A stretch of 64,000 bases of DNA from Carposina sasakii (lineage: Eukaryota > Arthropoda > Insecta > Lepidoptera > Carposinidae): the NCBI GenBank assembly GCA_014607495.2, contig CP053154.1, forward strand, positions 13,702,001 through 13,766,000. Reading direction: 5' to 3'. Below, piece after piece: positions 22,085 through 33,694 of this stretch; the stretch's first letter is position 1; each line of letters begins with the position of its first letter. The position numbers and the translations under genes were made by a program. Below the pieces are notes generated by a model. That model saw only the letters and a list, made by a program, of their open reading frames with translations. It ran no database searches and was not told the DNA's origin.

Positions 22085-22265
22085 TCCTCATCATCGCGAA
22101 TATTTTTTTCCATAAAAACACACCTGGAAAGTATCTAAAGTTGAGTAAAGGTCATGGATTGGATTTTTTTGAAGAAATGCTCGTAGACTCGTGTAAAAAA
22201 CATTTTTCCCGAAAAAAAAAATTCCTATCTAAAATCCAACGCAAAGACCAGAGACTATATACCTA
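22085..22265 (+). repeat. Remnant of family A MITE
   Basis: AATCTCCTCATCATCGCGA and TCTAAAGTTGAGTAAAGG match the family core, but both termini are gone. Confidence 0.55.
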
Positions 22266-22555
22266 GGTAGGTGGCTGGCCTACATGGCGCACGACAAAGT
22301 TAAATGAATGAAGAAAAAAATAAGTACAAATGCATTTGATTCGTGGAAAGTGGAAATAGTGGAAAGCCCGAAAACTGGTAAGTACCTACACCGCTAATAA
22401 ATGAATAAAATCCTAGTATTTAAAATTGAATAATCAAAACAATACCTTATTTCATAGGAACCACACGTTTACATTTTATTTCTGCAGTTTCATATGAACG
22501 GAAGTGCAGTGAGGATGCAATAAAGCTCGATCTCCCTATGGCATACTCAGAGTAT

Positions 22556-24447
22556 CATCATCATTTACAGCCCTGAGAAGTCCACTGTTGGACATAGGCC
22601 TCCCCCAACAACCTCCACTCCGACCGGTCGGAAGCAGCCTGCATCCATCCGACGCCCGCAACCTTGGCCTACGTGGTATCCACTCTAGAACTTTCCGACT
22701 CCATCGGCCATCAGTTCTTCGAGCTATGTGCCCTGCCCATTGCCACTTCAGCTTGGACCGTTGAGCTATGTCGGTGATCTTTGTACGTCTGCGGATCTCC
22801 TCATTTCTGATTCGATCACGCAGAGAGATCCCAAGCATAGCTCTCTCCATCGCTCGCTGTGCGATCCTGAGCTTTTTTATGAGGCACATAGTTAGAGACC
22901 ACGTCTCGGCACCGTAGGTCATCACCGGCAGCACGCACTGGTTGAATACCTTCGTCTTTAAGGACTGGGGTATCTTGGACACAAATAAGCTTCGTAGTTT
23001 CCCGAACGCTGCCCAGCCGAGTTGGATTCGCCGAGTTACCTCCTTCTCAAAGTTGGACTTACCTAGTTTGACCGTCTGTCCCAGGTAAACATATTCGTCA
23101 ACAACTTCAAGCATCGAGCTCCCAACCAGTACAGGAGTGGGCGGCACATGGACGTTCGACATGATCTTCGTCTTGTCCATGTTCATCTTCAGGCCCACCT
23201 GTTGGGAGACTCTATTGAGGCCATCGAGCATTGTGCTTAGATGCTTCAGCAATTCTGCCATGACCACGATGTCGTCTGCGAACCGAAGGCTTTCCATTCG
23301 AGAAGCTTAAAGGCGTCTTCCACTGCATTGGTGAAGAGCTTCGGAGAAATAACATCTCTTTGTCTCACTCCCCTCTGCAAAGAAATCGGCTCAGTGCTCC
23401 GCTCCTGTACTCGTACCGACATGGTGGCGTTGCCGTATAAACACTTCAGCACTTCGATATATCGATGGTCAATATGGCACCGCTGGAGAGACCGCAACAC
23501 TGCCCATGTCTCGATCGAATCAAAGGCCTTCTCATAGTCCACGAACGCTAGGCATAGTGGCCGATTATACTCTTCCGTTTTTTGTATAATCTGCCGTAGC
23601 GTGTGGATATGGTCTATGGTACTAAACCCTTTTCGGAAACTGGCTTGTTCGGGAGGCTGGAAGTCATCAAACCTGCGAGCAAGACGATTCGTGATTACCC
23701 TTGAAAACAACTTGTAGACATGGCTCAGAAGCGAGATGGGTCTATAGTTCTTCAGCAAGGCTTTATCGCCTTTTTTAAAGAACAGCACCACCACACTTCT
23801 GTTCCATGCTTCCGGCGTTACGCCTTCGAGCAGGACGGAATCGAAGAGCCTTTGGAGGACCTTCAGTACCGGAGTTCCACCCGCTCTTAGAAGCTCTGAT
23901 GTAATTCCATCGTCGCCCGGCGCTTTGTTGTTTTTGAGTTGTTTATGAGCAGTCCTAATCTCGTACAGGCTGATATCCGGGATATCTTCAGTATAGTGTC
24001 GGGTGAGCTTGGCTCTTGGGTCTTTGCCTAATCTAACAGGTTTAGCGACCGAGATATATAGCTGTCCATAGAACCTCTCAATCTCCCTTAGCACCTCTGG
24101 TATGGTGGACGCTACACTGCCGTCCTCTGTCTTCAGCTTCGTCAACTGGCTCTGCTCAATAGATAATTCTCTTGCGAACACTTTGGAGCCTTAGTTTCGC
24201 TCTATTGTCTCCTTAATGCAGCGAGTATTAAAGCTACGAATGTCGTGTCGCAGAGACTTGGAGATACGTCTATTGAGCTGCCGATATGCTTCAGCGTCAT
24301 CAGAGGACTGCAGAGACATTGCGCGCCTTTCCGCCATGAGGTTGAGGGTATGATCAGTTAGTTTCTGGGGTCTATTTCTACGGTGAGGTCTAAAGAATTT
24401 AGACCCCACCGTGTGGACAGTTTCTACCAGCCTGTTATTTATTTCAC
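22556..24447 (-). pseudogene. 5'-truncated, mutated RTE endonuclease-RT copy
   Basis: Antisense copy of the 6080-9130 element, closely similar at protein level but dead. It lacks the whole endonuclease (it starts within the linker at the equivalent of residue ~360). A Gln codon is now a stop near 24190. A deletion of ~38 bp just before the FADD motif breaks the frame near 23290. A further deletion of ~55-60 bp near 22670 removes the last part of the protein. The motif B glycine is Arg (RGVRQRDVISP). It still carries DYEKAFDS and RFADDIVV. The 3' tail TGTAAATGATGAT is intact, as expected of 5'-truncated target-primed insertions. Confidence 0.92.
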
Positions 24448-24469
24448 TGAATCCATCCTAGTTCGCTGC

Positions 24470-24612
24470 TTCATGTTCAAATCTCTATTGAAGGGTCGAC
24501 CACTACCGGGCCCTACACCCTCCGCTGACCCTCGGATCTGTGGACTCATGATCACGAACACAAGACACTACAGTCGCAACGAGAAGCCAGATCCAAGCAC
24601 CTATGTACCGGA
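24470..24612 (+). repeat. Family Z repeat, copy 1
   Basis: GACCACTACCGGGCCCTACA, CTGACCCTCGGATCTG and AACGAGAAGCCAGATCC; a second copy is at 42640-42778 with the same block order. Both are AT-poor relative to their surroundings. Identity unknown. Confidence 0.6.
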
Positions 24613-24734
24613 TTAGCAGCTATGTATTTATGGTTGCATTCTCGGGCACAAATTCATTAATCTAATATTTACCGGTAGCACCGGTAATGAATCCAACAGG
24701 AAATGTTTCCGAGTCTTTCTAAATAGGTATTTAT

Positions 24735-24925
24735 AGGCTACTGGCGACCCGCCCTGGCTTCGCACGGGGGCAGGGCTGATCCTTTAAAACCTTCCTCGTG
24801 AATCACCCTATCTATTAAAAAGAACCTCATCAAAATCCGTTCCTAGAATTAAATCCTAGTATGACAGATTTAAGCATACATCGGGACGGACAGACAGCGG
24901 CAAGCGACTTTGTTTTATAATATGT
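24735..24925 (+). repeat. Family C variant (CTTCGCACGGG type)
   Basis: ACTGGCGACCCGCCCTGGCT, CCTTCCTCGTGAATCACCC and GGGACGGACAGACAGCGGCA match 16738-16950 and 51353-51540. Confidence 0.65.
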
Positions 24926-24974
24926 AGTGATTAGCATCAGAGCCTCATCCGTGAAATAGAGGGTGCACCACGGG

Positions 24975-25180
24975 TGTCCCCTAGGACACCATAAGGCCAC
25001 TGCCATGAGGGAATTGTTGCCCATAGTCACTAGGTACATTGGACAGAGATCGCAGTTTTATTTTCGGACCATGCTGTCAACGCAGGAGGTGCTGCTGCCT
25101 ACTTTTTGGAAACCCTTAATCGCCTCCTGCACCTAGTAGACGTGGGGCGGTTCTATTCTACTCAGCTGACACCACATAGC
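24975..25180 (-). repeat. Family D element, reverse copy
   Basis: GCCACTGCCATGAGGGAATT, GCCCATAGTCAC and CCTTAATCGCCTCCTGCACC are the reverse of the family core; diverged. Confidence 0.7.
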
Positions 25181-25484
25181 AAATGATTTGAACTGTGTTC
25201 TTAAATGTAGGTACATTTATCCTATGCGTATTCTGTATATTTCCATTACGTATACTGCGGCAAAGGGTCGCCTATAACGGGACATACTCGTAATAACCAT
25301 AATCTATCGGAATTGAATCCATGTTTATACCAAATATCTACGTCAATATTTTCACATTTATGCCAACCCTAAGCCGTAGACACAAAGTTTATGATCCGCA
25401 AATAGTACAGGCTGTTTTCGATTACTTCTTAATACCTATAGCTTTGAGTAACTCATGACCTACCTTTATTGTGCCCTTCTTTTT

Positions 25485-25600
25485 ACCCGACTGCGCGACG
25501 AAAAGTGGTATTGTGTTTAATAGCCTATGTATGTATGTATGTTCCTTTGAAGCACTACACAGACCAAACGCCTCGGCCGATTTTTATGATTCATACGTCA
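25485..25600 (+). repeat. Family J repeat, copy 2
   Basis: TTTACCCGACTGCGCGACG, TGTTCCTTTGAAGCACTA and CGGCCGATTTTTATGA, collinear with 21090-21205. Confidence 0.65.
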
Positions 25601-25803
25601 ACCGATTCCTCTTAGTCCAGCGAGTGTCACTAAAGATATGACGTTAGTGAAAATCCAATATGGCGACTACTGGACGCCATTTTGTAAAAATGAAAAAAAA
25701 ATAAGTCAACAAACTATATCGATTGGGGTATCGTTGAATAGGTATTTAAAAATCATTTTTAGATTTCTCAACATTTTCCGATTCGACTAACCCTTTAGGA
25801 TCT

Positions 25804-26193
25804 ATACAGGGTGATTTTTGGTCGTCAACGTTCCCGAAAACTACGGAATCTCCTCATCATCACGATCATTTTTCTCCATGGAAGCATACCTGGGAAGTGT
25901 CTGGTTTCCAAAATATTAGGGTCCAAAGTTGAGTAAATAGACTGCGTTTTTCTGCATAAATGCACATAGACGCGCGTAGCAGGATTTTTTCACGAAAAAT
26001 AATTAATATCTGTCTATAAAAAAACTAACATAAACACTAGACACTATAAATTTCGCACGATCAAGGAATTTAAAAAAAAAATCAAAAAAAAAAAATTTTT
26101 TTCCCAGTATTTTTTTTGGCATAAACTTACTTTATTTCATGTATAGAATACGTACCCTTCATTAAAGGTGGCCACAAAAAAAACACCCTGTAT
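25804..26193 (+). mobile_element. Family A MITE, full copy
   Basis: ATACAGGGTGATTTTTGGTC at the left, GGCCACAAAAAAAACACCCTG at the right. Closest in text to the 60357 copy: both have TTTTGCACGA/TTCGCACGA in place of TTCGCCCGA and an A-rich spacer. Confidence 0.85.
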
Positions 26194-26367
26194 AGATTGA
26201 AAGTTGCGTAACAACCATTCTCACATATAAGTTTTTAGGCAGCAGCAAGACGAAAACTTATTGCTGCCGAGCATGTTGAGCATGTTTCTTGAGGCGTATC
26301 TATTCGTAGCTAGGTACTCATAACAAAAAAGTATAAAATAAAAAACATAATTTAAAAAATCCAAAAT

Positions 26368-26571
26368 CCCGACTGCTTAAAAAAGAACCAAATAATGTAC
26401 ATAATAAAAAAAACTGAAAATAAAAAAAACAAGCACTTACTCGTAGATGTCCGGTGGTCTAGAATTCTATAATATTATTATAGAATGAATACTATTGAAG
26501 ATACTATTCTACTACGAGGAATACTATTCTAGACCACCGGACATCTAAGTGCTTGTTTTTTAGCAGTCGGG
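26368..26571. repeat. Compound inverted repeat (three nested arm pairs)
   Basis: Outer arms CCCGACTGCT (26368-26377) and AGCAGTCGGG (26562-26571); middle arms CAAGCACTTA (26430-26439) and TAAGTGCTTG (26546-26555); inner arms of 21 bp starting AGATGTCCGGTGGTCTAGAA (26445-26465) with a perfect complement at 26526-26546. The loop is TACTATT-rich. Likely a fold-back element; a transcript would form a strong hairpin. Confidence 0.75.
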
Positions 26572-27402
26572 TTTTTTTCATACCCTTTTACTTAATGGTG
26601 TTCATCTCAGTGTTCGCAAACCTGATCGCTTTGGCTAAATATCATTATACTATTCTAAATAAATACTATTTTATCTATTCTATTATATCGTAGGGTTGGC
26701 AGTTTTTGATTTAAATATTATACCTAAGAATATGTAGGTACCGAATTAACATTTTAATCGAAATAAAATAAAAGGTAATCACACATTTGACATAAAATAA
26801 GGTAGGTAGGTAAAATAGGTACAATAAATAAACTTTTATCTAACATAGTATTTACCTACAACAAACTTAATATCTATCTATTTAAAACTATTGACGCTAA
26901 CGGCACGTTGCCGAGCGCACCCGGTCCGAAGGTCCCCATCACGCTGGCCGCGTTTCCACGTTGGATGGCGAGTGAGATCCCTTGGACCAGGTAGATCGAA
27001 CATCGATATATTTGCTTTAATATAAAGTTCACCAAAACTATGTAATTTTCGGACTATGTTGTGTGTCACTACGAGTATGAAGTGGTGTCGGCAGAGAAGA
27101 ATAGCGTTACCCATGGAGAAGGTATAAAAGAGGAGGTGGGACTATGAACTGAGTCGTGTGGCAATCGTGAGGCCATGACGTCATGATAGCGTCGGAGCTT
27201 CAGGGCCAATGTGTGTAACGCAGTAGCTGTAACCACACGCTTATGCAAGTAGTTTGGCTAGTCACTACATGGTAGTTTCTATGTAAATGGGCAGGGCTAC
27301 AGTGTTAGGATGCTCCCCTCGTCCCATACTTCACCCCCGCTCAGCGGCACACTATATTTGTATGAAAATATACTTAGCCGCTGCTCCTCTTTTATTTCTT
27401 CT

Positions 27403-27520
27403 CCATGAGCCACCCCATATCTGCAGGTAGGTATCGTAAGAGGCGATTAAGCGTTTTCTGGAGGTGGGTGCCTGCAGTATTGACAACATTAAAAATCACT
27501 CTGCGATTAATAACTAGGGT
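27403..27520 (+). repeat. Family D fragment
   Basis: GTAGGTATCGTAAGAGGCGA and TTTTCTGGAGGTGGGTGCCT blocks; no 3' tail. Confidence 0.6.
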
Positions 27521-27662
27521 TACTAACCTGTAATAAGAGTTAATAGCTACTGTTCTTTTTGGTAATAGTATAGTTAAGATTGTCGTGTACAATAATAATG
27601 TACTTTGTAACGTAGTATTACATAAGCTACTTTGTTTCTAAGCAACATAACTAACAACACAT

Positions 27663-27815
27663 ACGGCCAATTTCAATACGAGAGATCAAAAAGAATCTCG
27701 GATTTTTTAATTCCAAATTTGAAATTTTGTATGAATTTTGTATGAAAACAATTGAAGAATTAATATATGATATGCAAAAAATCTCTCAAGATCAGTTATA
27801 GAAATTGGCTTATAG
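27663..27815. mobile_element. Family X palindromic MITE, copy 1
   Basis: CGGCCAATTTCAATACGAGA at the left and AGAAATTGGCTTATAG at the right, with internal complementary arms. Other copies: 28852-28993, 44925-45054 and a diverged one at 46263-46410. Confidence 0.8.
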
Positions 27816-27834
27816 TCTAGCTATTATACAGGAT

Positions 27835-28091
27835 GTAACAAAAAGGGTATGTTAAGCGAAAAGCTATGTAAATTGCCCACTATAGAGAACCTATCTACAA
27901 AATTTGAGACTCGAAATCACATTTTTATTTTTCAAGATTGTATGAAAATTTCTGAGATATTTAAAAATTCTCCATACTATCGGGAAAAATAAACATGTGA
28001 TTTCGGGTCTCAAATTTTGTGAACAGGTTCTCTACAGTGGGCTATTTACATAGCTTTTCGCTTAACATACCCTTTTTGTTACACCCTGTAT
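27835..28091. mobile_element. Family B fold-back MITE, copy 3
   Basis: TATACAGGATGTAACAAAAA to TTTGTTACACCCTGTATA; arms nearly perfect over ~110 bp. Confidence 0.88.
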
Positions 28092-28165
28092 ATAGATTAT
28101 TTAATTTTTACTGATATTTATTTGATAACATTGATATATCGTTTAATGTATCTTATTATTATTAT

Positions 28166-28308
28166 ATAAGGTGTTTTCAAAATTATTAGTCATTTGCTTT
28201 TAACACGAAATTAGGTACATAAGTAAAAAGAAACAACTTTCACTATGGCAACAACTCCGAACCTATTTTCGTGTCAAAAGCAAATTACTAATTTTGAAAA
28301 CACCGTAT
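28166..28308. mobile_element. Family W palindromic MITE
   Basis: About 143 bp; ends TATAAGGTGTTTTCAAAATT and AATTTTGAAAACACCGTATA, arms of ~45 bp. Its right border runs into the left TIR of the next family B copy, sharing TATA. Confidence 0.8.
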
Positions 28309-28568
28309 ACAGTAACAAAAGAGGTATGTTTAGCGAAAAGTTATGTAAATAGCACACTAAAAGGAACCTACCCACAAAATTTCAGACTCGAAATCACATG
28401 TTTATTTTTCCAGATAGTATGGAGAATTCTGTAACAACTCGGGAACATTCATACAATCTTGAAAAGTAAACATTTGATTTCGAGTCTCAAATTTTGGAAA
28501 TAGGTTCTCTATAGTGGGCTATTTACATAGTTTTTCGCGTAACATACACTTTCTGTTACACCCTGTAT
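28306..28568. mobile_element. Family B fold-back MITE, copy 4 (damaged left TIR)
   Basis: The left end reads TACAGTAACAAAAG, so four to five bases of the TIR (GGGTG) are missing next to family W. The right end TCTGTTACACCCTGTATAC is intact. Confidence 0.8.
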
Positions 28569-28851
28569 ACTGTTATGTTATGTATACGACGATGGGTGGG
28601 CTCACCCCCTATCAATTTGCACACTTCTGTGAAAGAAAAGCCGACTGAGTAATAATTTCGACCCAGTGTCTCTTTACATACACTCGAAGAACATAATAAT
28701 AGCGTAGTCGGGTAAAAAACACAAATATACTTTAAGATGCTTAAATATAGTTTTCGGCACAATAATGTACAAAATAACACCTGTCGACGGGATGCCTAGA
28801 CTAGATATACCTACATAAACATTCGCTGCCATAGAAATTTATCTACCTACT

Positions 28852-28993
28852 AACGGCCAATTTCTATAACTGGTCTTGAGAGTTTTTTTGCACATCTCAG
28901 ATTTAATCTTCAATTGTTTTCATACAAAATTTCAAATAAGGAATAAAATAATCCGAGATTCGGTTTGATCTTTCGTATTGAAATTGGCCGTAG
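28852..28993. mobile_element. Family X palindromic MITE, copy 2
   Basis: TAACGGCCAATTTCTATAAC at the left, TATTGAAATTGGCCGTAG at the right. Confidence 0.8.
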
Positions 28994-29209
28994 ACATTTG
29001 TTATTATAGTATGACTACGCAGGTAGATATTACGACTCATTAATCATGGAGTATAAATAGGCCTAAGAAAGAGTATAACACGCACTCAATGACCTGAAAT
29101 AATCTCACCTTGGATAATTAATATAAAAAGACTTGTCCTAGAGGTCACATAAATACTTGGTATCGAATCAAAAGTATCGAGTACCTACTCGTATTCACTA
29201 GTATCGGAT

Positions 29210-29420
29210 TATCCCTACCGTAGTCCGATAGAATGGGACGAAGGCGCAGGACGTACGGTACGTACCTACTACTTTTCGAGGCAGGATTATTACATAGTGT
29301 GTTGATAACATAGTTCGAAAATTACACTGCGATCACCAACCCGACTGCCCGGCAGCGCAGTGACTATGGATAAAAACCCCCCTTTGGCAGTAGCCTTGTG
29401 ACAAGCCCTAGGCTGGGTAT
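29210..29420. repeat. Family O fragment followed by family D fragment
   Basis: 29215-29295 contains AGTCCGATAGAATGGGACG and the GGCGCAGGAC block of family O. 29326-29415 holds CACCAACCCGACTGCCCGGC and GGCAGTAGCCTTGTGAC of family D. Confidence 0.6.
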
Positions 29421-30209
29421 AAAGTCACTAGAATACATCAGCTGCATCTCCTTTCGTGCATGTTGTAAGAGTCCAGTAAGCAGTAAGGGACTCGGGCTAA
29501 TGCCCTAATTGTAATTCATTCAGGGCCTTTATATACCGTGCATAAAGTTAAGCTACAGTTAAGCACAATATTTTGACCACAAAATGTAGAGAATATCCGT
29601 CATACTCGTATTAAGCGTTGATTAGCCTAATTAATGTTTAAAGTATTTTTTTAAGTAAGGTCCTAAGTAGATATATTATGCTCGCTTAGCACACAATGAT
29701 ATTGAAAGCGCAAATATTAATATTGGATAGGTTATAACACAAAAATAAAAAATACAAATACTATGTTTGCACTGGACTAAAATATGCTCACGGAGCGCTC
29801 GTCACAGACTAAATAAACGCAATTTCTGATCTAAATTTAGAAAACCGTTAACGGTACTACTCTTTATAACAACATTGTACCTACCTACAGGACTTACAAT
29901 AGAAATGAATATATAAAAATAGGCCTGTAACGAAAGCTGAATAAAGCCTTCGCCTAGATTATTTAAGATTACAAACTAAGTCTGGAGAAACTAAACAGAC
30001 AAACTTTTACTTGGTGACACAACTAGATAAAAGTAGATTTTAACGGGCTCAACACGGAGAGATAGAAGGAGACAAATTACTTAAAGGAAAGATATAAAAA
30101 AATCAAAAATTCAAAATTATTAACAAAATATGACAAATTTGTATGCATTCCTTTTGTAAATTTCTTTCTATTTATTTATTGTTATGTTTTGTGTACAGTA
30201 AAGAAAAAG

Positions 30210-30454
30210 TTAGGATATGGTTGATCGTTTCATCTTTAAACATTGTGCTGAGGGATTCAGCTTTGTTTGCCGAGATTCGGGATGAAAAATAACGTTGCCA
30301 ATATGTAATTTAGAAAAGAGATGGTAAAATTCGTCATCCGAGTAATTGACCCGGTGGCTCAGTGGTGAGAGCGCTGACACGCGGAATGCAGAGGTCGTAG
30401 GTTCGATTCCCACCCGGGTGAGGAATTTTTTCCATTTTTTATTAATAATTTTAT
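30210..30454 (+). mobile_element. SINE with tRNA-like module near its 3' end, copy 2
   Basis: Flanked by the 9-bp duplication AAGAAAAAG (30201-30209 and 30455-30463), which defines both ends. It is almost identical to 16988-17255 apart from an 18-bp deletion in the head. The tRNA-like module at 30349-30420 has a perfect 4-bp D-stem (GCTC/GAGC), an A-box TGGCTCAGTGG and a B-box GGTTCGATTCC, but no normal anticodon arm. Confidence 0.85.
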
Positions 30455-31679
30455 AAGAAAAAGATTAAGAAATATAAATCACGTAAAACATTGCGAATAT
30501 CCTTTGAAGTTAATAATAACCTGTGACAGAGATCCTATTTGATTGATAGCACATACATATTTTTCAACATTAATAAAGGTCTGTCTATCTTAGTTTAAAA
30601 TTTACGTTAACTAAACTTTAATTACCTACATTTTATTGTTAAATTACAAACAAAAATCTAATAAAATTAAATCAAATTAAGCCAAATCATAATATCCCAT
30701 TACAACATTCCAGTTACTAAAATTAAATAAAAAAATCATGTGAGCTGTTTGTTATATAGATATAAATCACATAAAGATTTCAGTAAAATTGTGTTTAGGA
30801 GACACAATACATCAAGCTGAGAATGCCTACATCGGGTTTACCTAGTCCGTAACGAAAACTTATAAATAGGTCCCAAGTTTCTACCAGAAACACAGAATTG
30901 TGATGTTGGTGTGCCTAATCTTAATAAATTAATTAATAAATAAAATATTAATAAATTAATTCCAATATACAATGGTGTTAGTGGTGTTACGGCTTCTATT
31001 AGTTATACTCATAGAGAAGGAACTCATAGTTATACTATTATTTAGTTATTATTGTATCTCTTGCGAATTTCATAAGACTACAGAGGTCCTTTGAGAGGCG
31101 TGCATCGAGCCGTAGCCAAGATGCAGAGGCCCTTTTAAGAGAATTTGGTGTGGGATACACACAATTTATTTAGTTATTATTATGTATTGATTGTATTTAA
31201 TAAATGGTTATTTGCATACTGCATTGCATATGCATACATACCTAATTTTAAGTTCTAGAATATTTAAAGAATAATAAATAATAATAAAAATAATTGCTTA
31301 TAGTTTGCTTTAGGCGCTTATTGTGCCTCATCAGCCTATTGCTCTCGAGGAATCCGAATTATGTTTTGCTATAAATTAATTAAAGCGTCCTTCTGCCAAT
31401 GTTCGGACCAGACGCATTTATTAACCATTTCAAAATTAACAAAATTAAAGTCATATTTGTGGATATATTATATTTATACGCGTGAAATCTACAAATTTTC
31501 CAAAAGGAACAAAATAATATGGTGAATATAACATGTGTACATATTCCCAAAAAGCTATTGTTATCTTGTATCAATTAAGTACATAATATTAATATCAAAT
31601 TTAAACAACAATGTAAGATAATCAAAAAATCCTATTCGCTTCTTTGCTATTATTATTGTGCATGGACTTAATAAAATTT

Positions 31680-31835
31680 TATGAATGTAGGTATGCCACA
31701 CTCCTACATCCTATTTACAATAGCCAGCCATACCAACATTGTTTTGATGCATATCGATATTTTTTCCGAATCATGGTTATGTCTAAACTTTTATATGTAT
31801 ACCGTGGCTTAAGGATTTTAGTTTGGGACTAAGTT
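31680..31835 (+). repeat. Family S-related SINE body
   Basis: ATATCGATATTTTTTCCGAA, GGTTATGTCTAAACTTTTAT and ACCGTGGCTTAAGGATTTTA parallel the 52480-52560 and 50560-50640 copies. Confidence 0.5.
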
Positions 31836-32239
31836 TATGCGTATTAAAATGTATGAATATTCATTTAAATCCAGGCAATACGAAGTTTCGAGTTTTTACG
31901 AGTTTTCGAGATTTATCAACCGAGTGGAATAAGCGTTCAAAGGATACATCTCAAAGGATTTTCTCTTCGATTTTGTAAGCATTACTTTCAAATTCAAATT
32001 CTTTATTGCGTGCTACTTTTTGACACTATCCTATCTATGCGACTGCTATGTATGAAACTAGGGATATAAATGCCCTTTTTCCTCCTCAGGTTTAAGTGAG
32101 GATTGCTTTTATTCCGCTACGTTTCATTGCCTTTTATTGGCTACGTGTGGTGCTTTTGGTTGTTTTAAGCCCGACATAAATGTAGTTATAATATATATTG
32201 TAGCAAAATATAAAGTAGTATAATATGTTAGTCTTAGTC

Positions 32240-32310
32240 AGAATGGAGGTTGTTCGGGGAGGCCTAAGTTCAGCAGTGCTGAATTCTCAATGCTGAGAAT
32301 GATGTTGATG
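32240..32310 (+). repeat. RTE 3'-tail fragment
   Basis: AATGGAGGTTGTTCGGGGAGGCC plus a (GATGTTGATG) tail aligns to 9073-9135. Confidence 0.65.
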
Positions 32311-32400
32311 CTAGTCTCAGCAATTTGAGACTGCGTTTCATACATTTTTAACGCTTATTAAGGGGACTGTAGTCGTCAATGACTATGGCCATATAAATCG

Positions 32401-32620
32401 GCCTCCTTATTACCTAACTAGCAAAAGCAAAGCGATAACGAATATTGTACAAAAATCGCTGATGGCTTATCAAATTCGTATTACGTAAAATTATGTATCA
32501 TTCATCTGAGCGTAAAATGAATTTCAAAGGAACTTTGACTTTTCAAGGAGGCGAATATTGTACAATATTCGCTATCGGTTTGCTTCGGCTTTGCTATTGC
32601 TTTTACGTAATCAGGGGGCG
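32401..32620. mobile_element. Family G palindromic MITE, copy 2
   Basis: TTACCTAACTAGCAAAAGCA to GCTTTTACGTAATCAGGG with AATATTGTACAAAAATCGC and GCGAATATTGTACAATATTC inside. Very similar to copy 1. Confidence 0.8.
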
Positions 32621-32964
32621 GGATTGACCTTGCCCTTATTAAACGCTCGTAAAAGTTTTTATTTATACTTTTGTCTGAATAAATCGATAGATTTAAAAAT
32701 GCTTCGTAACGTGTGAGGACCATCAAATTTTTTTATAACTTGAAAATATTTCTAAGCGTCGTTGTAGCTTAGAGACCATAGCGAGTCCGAGCCAAAAACA
32801 CTATATTAAATATTAATATTTTCAATTTGATTTTATTAATAGTAATTGTGGCAATATCTGAATACTAGATCATGAAAATCTTTTGTACAAATTGTAGAAT
32901 ATTGAAATTGTAGAATAAACTACCTAATAATGTACATGGCACACAAATACGATGTTATAGTTAG

Positions 32965-33070
32965 ACCATAGAGTTAAACACTTAAAAAATGACAGTTGAC
33001 TGCAAAATTTATGGAATTCTGTCTTAGGTAACTTAAGTTCTAACTTAGGTCCTTTTGTAATAACACGGCA
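32965..33070. repeat. Family K repeat (TTTTGTAATAACACGG end)
   Basis: Ends CCTTTTGTAATAACACGG like 38560-38692 and 39250-39395; more diverged in the body. Confidence 0.5.
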
Positions 33071-33694
33071 CGACATTGTTTCGAGACGATCCTCGACCTT
33101 TAGGTACGAAAGTCAATTTTGTATCAATAAGATTAAATTATTAATTTTGAGTGAGTATAACTCTTGGTTACAGTTGAATATTATTTATTATTAATAAACA
33201 GACGTAAGGTCAGCACCTTTAGACAAATGGTATATATGTTTACTTATATTAACATAAATCCTACATCATAGAGGATACATAGTATGTTATGAGGTTTCTT
33301 CGCCACGTATTTAATATTAGGGAGAATAAGCGGTGATAACCCAATAGAATTGTTTAATAGTTAGTACCTAGTGTAGAAAAAAATTAAATAAAACTGACAC
33401 TAAGTATTTCATTACACCCCTTATTAACTACTATATCTAATAATCATAGTACTTAATGCTTTTCTAATGGGACAGATCCTTACAACGTAAGAGAACATGA
33501 CAAATAGTTATTGTCCATCGAAACAAAATCCGTATTACACACTTATGGTACAGCTCCGATAATAGCAAAAAACTAAACCGCAAAGTTATTATACCTCCGG
33601 TCGGAGCTAGAACTTTTTCTATTCACCTACAGTAATTGTATAAAATAAGGATACTAGCGACACCTTCGCTAGCAAGTTAACTTTGCTTTCCCCG

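Noticed and set aside
30349..30420. True tRNA gene
   Set aside because: Same reason as 17145-17218; the D-stem is good but the anticodon stem is degenerate and the copy has a 9-bp TSD.
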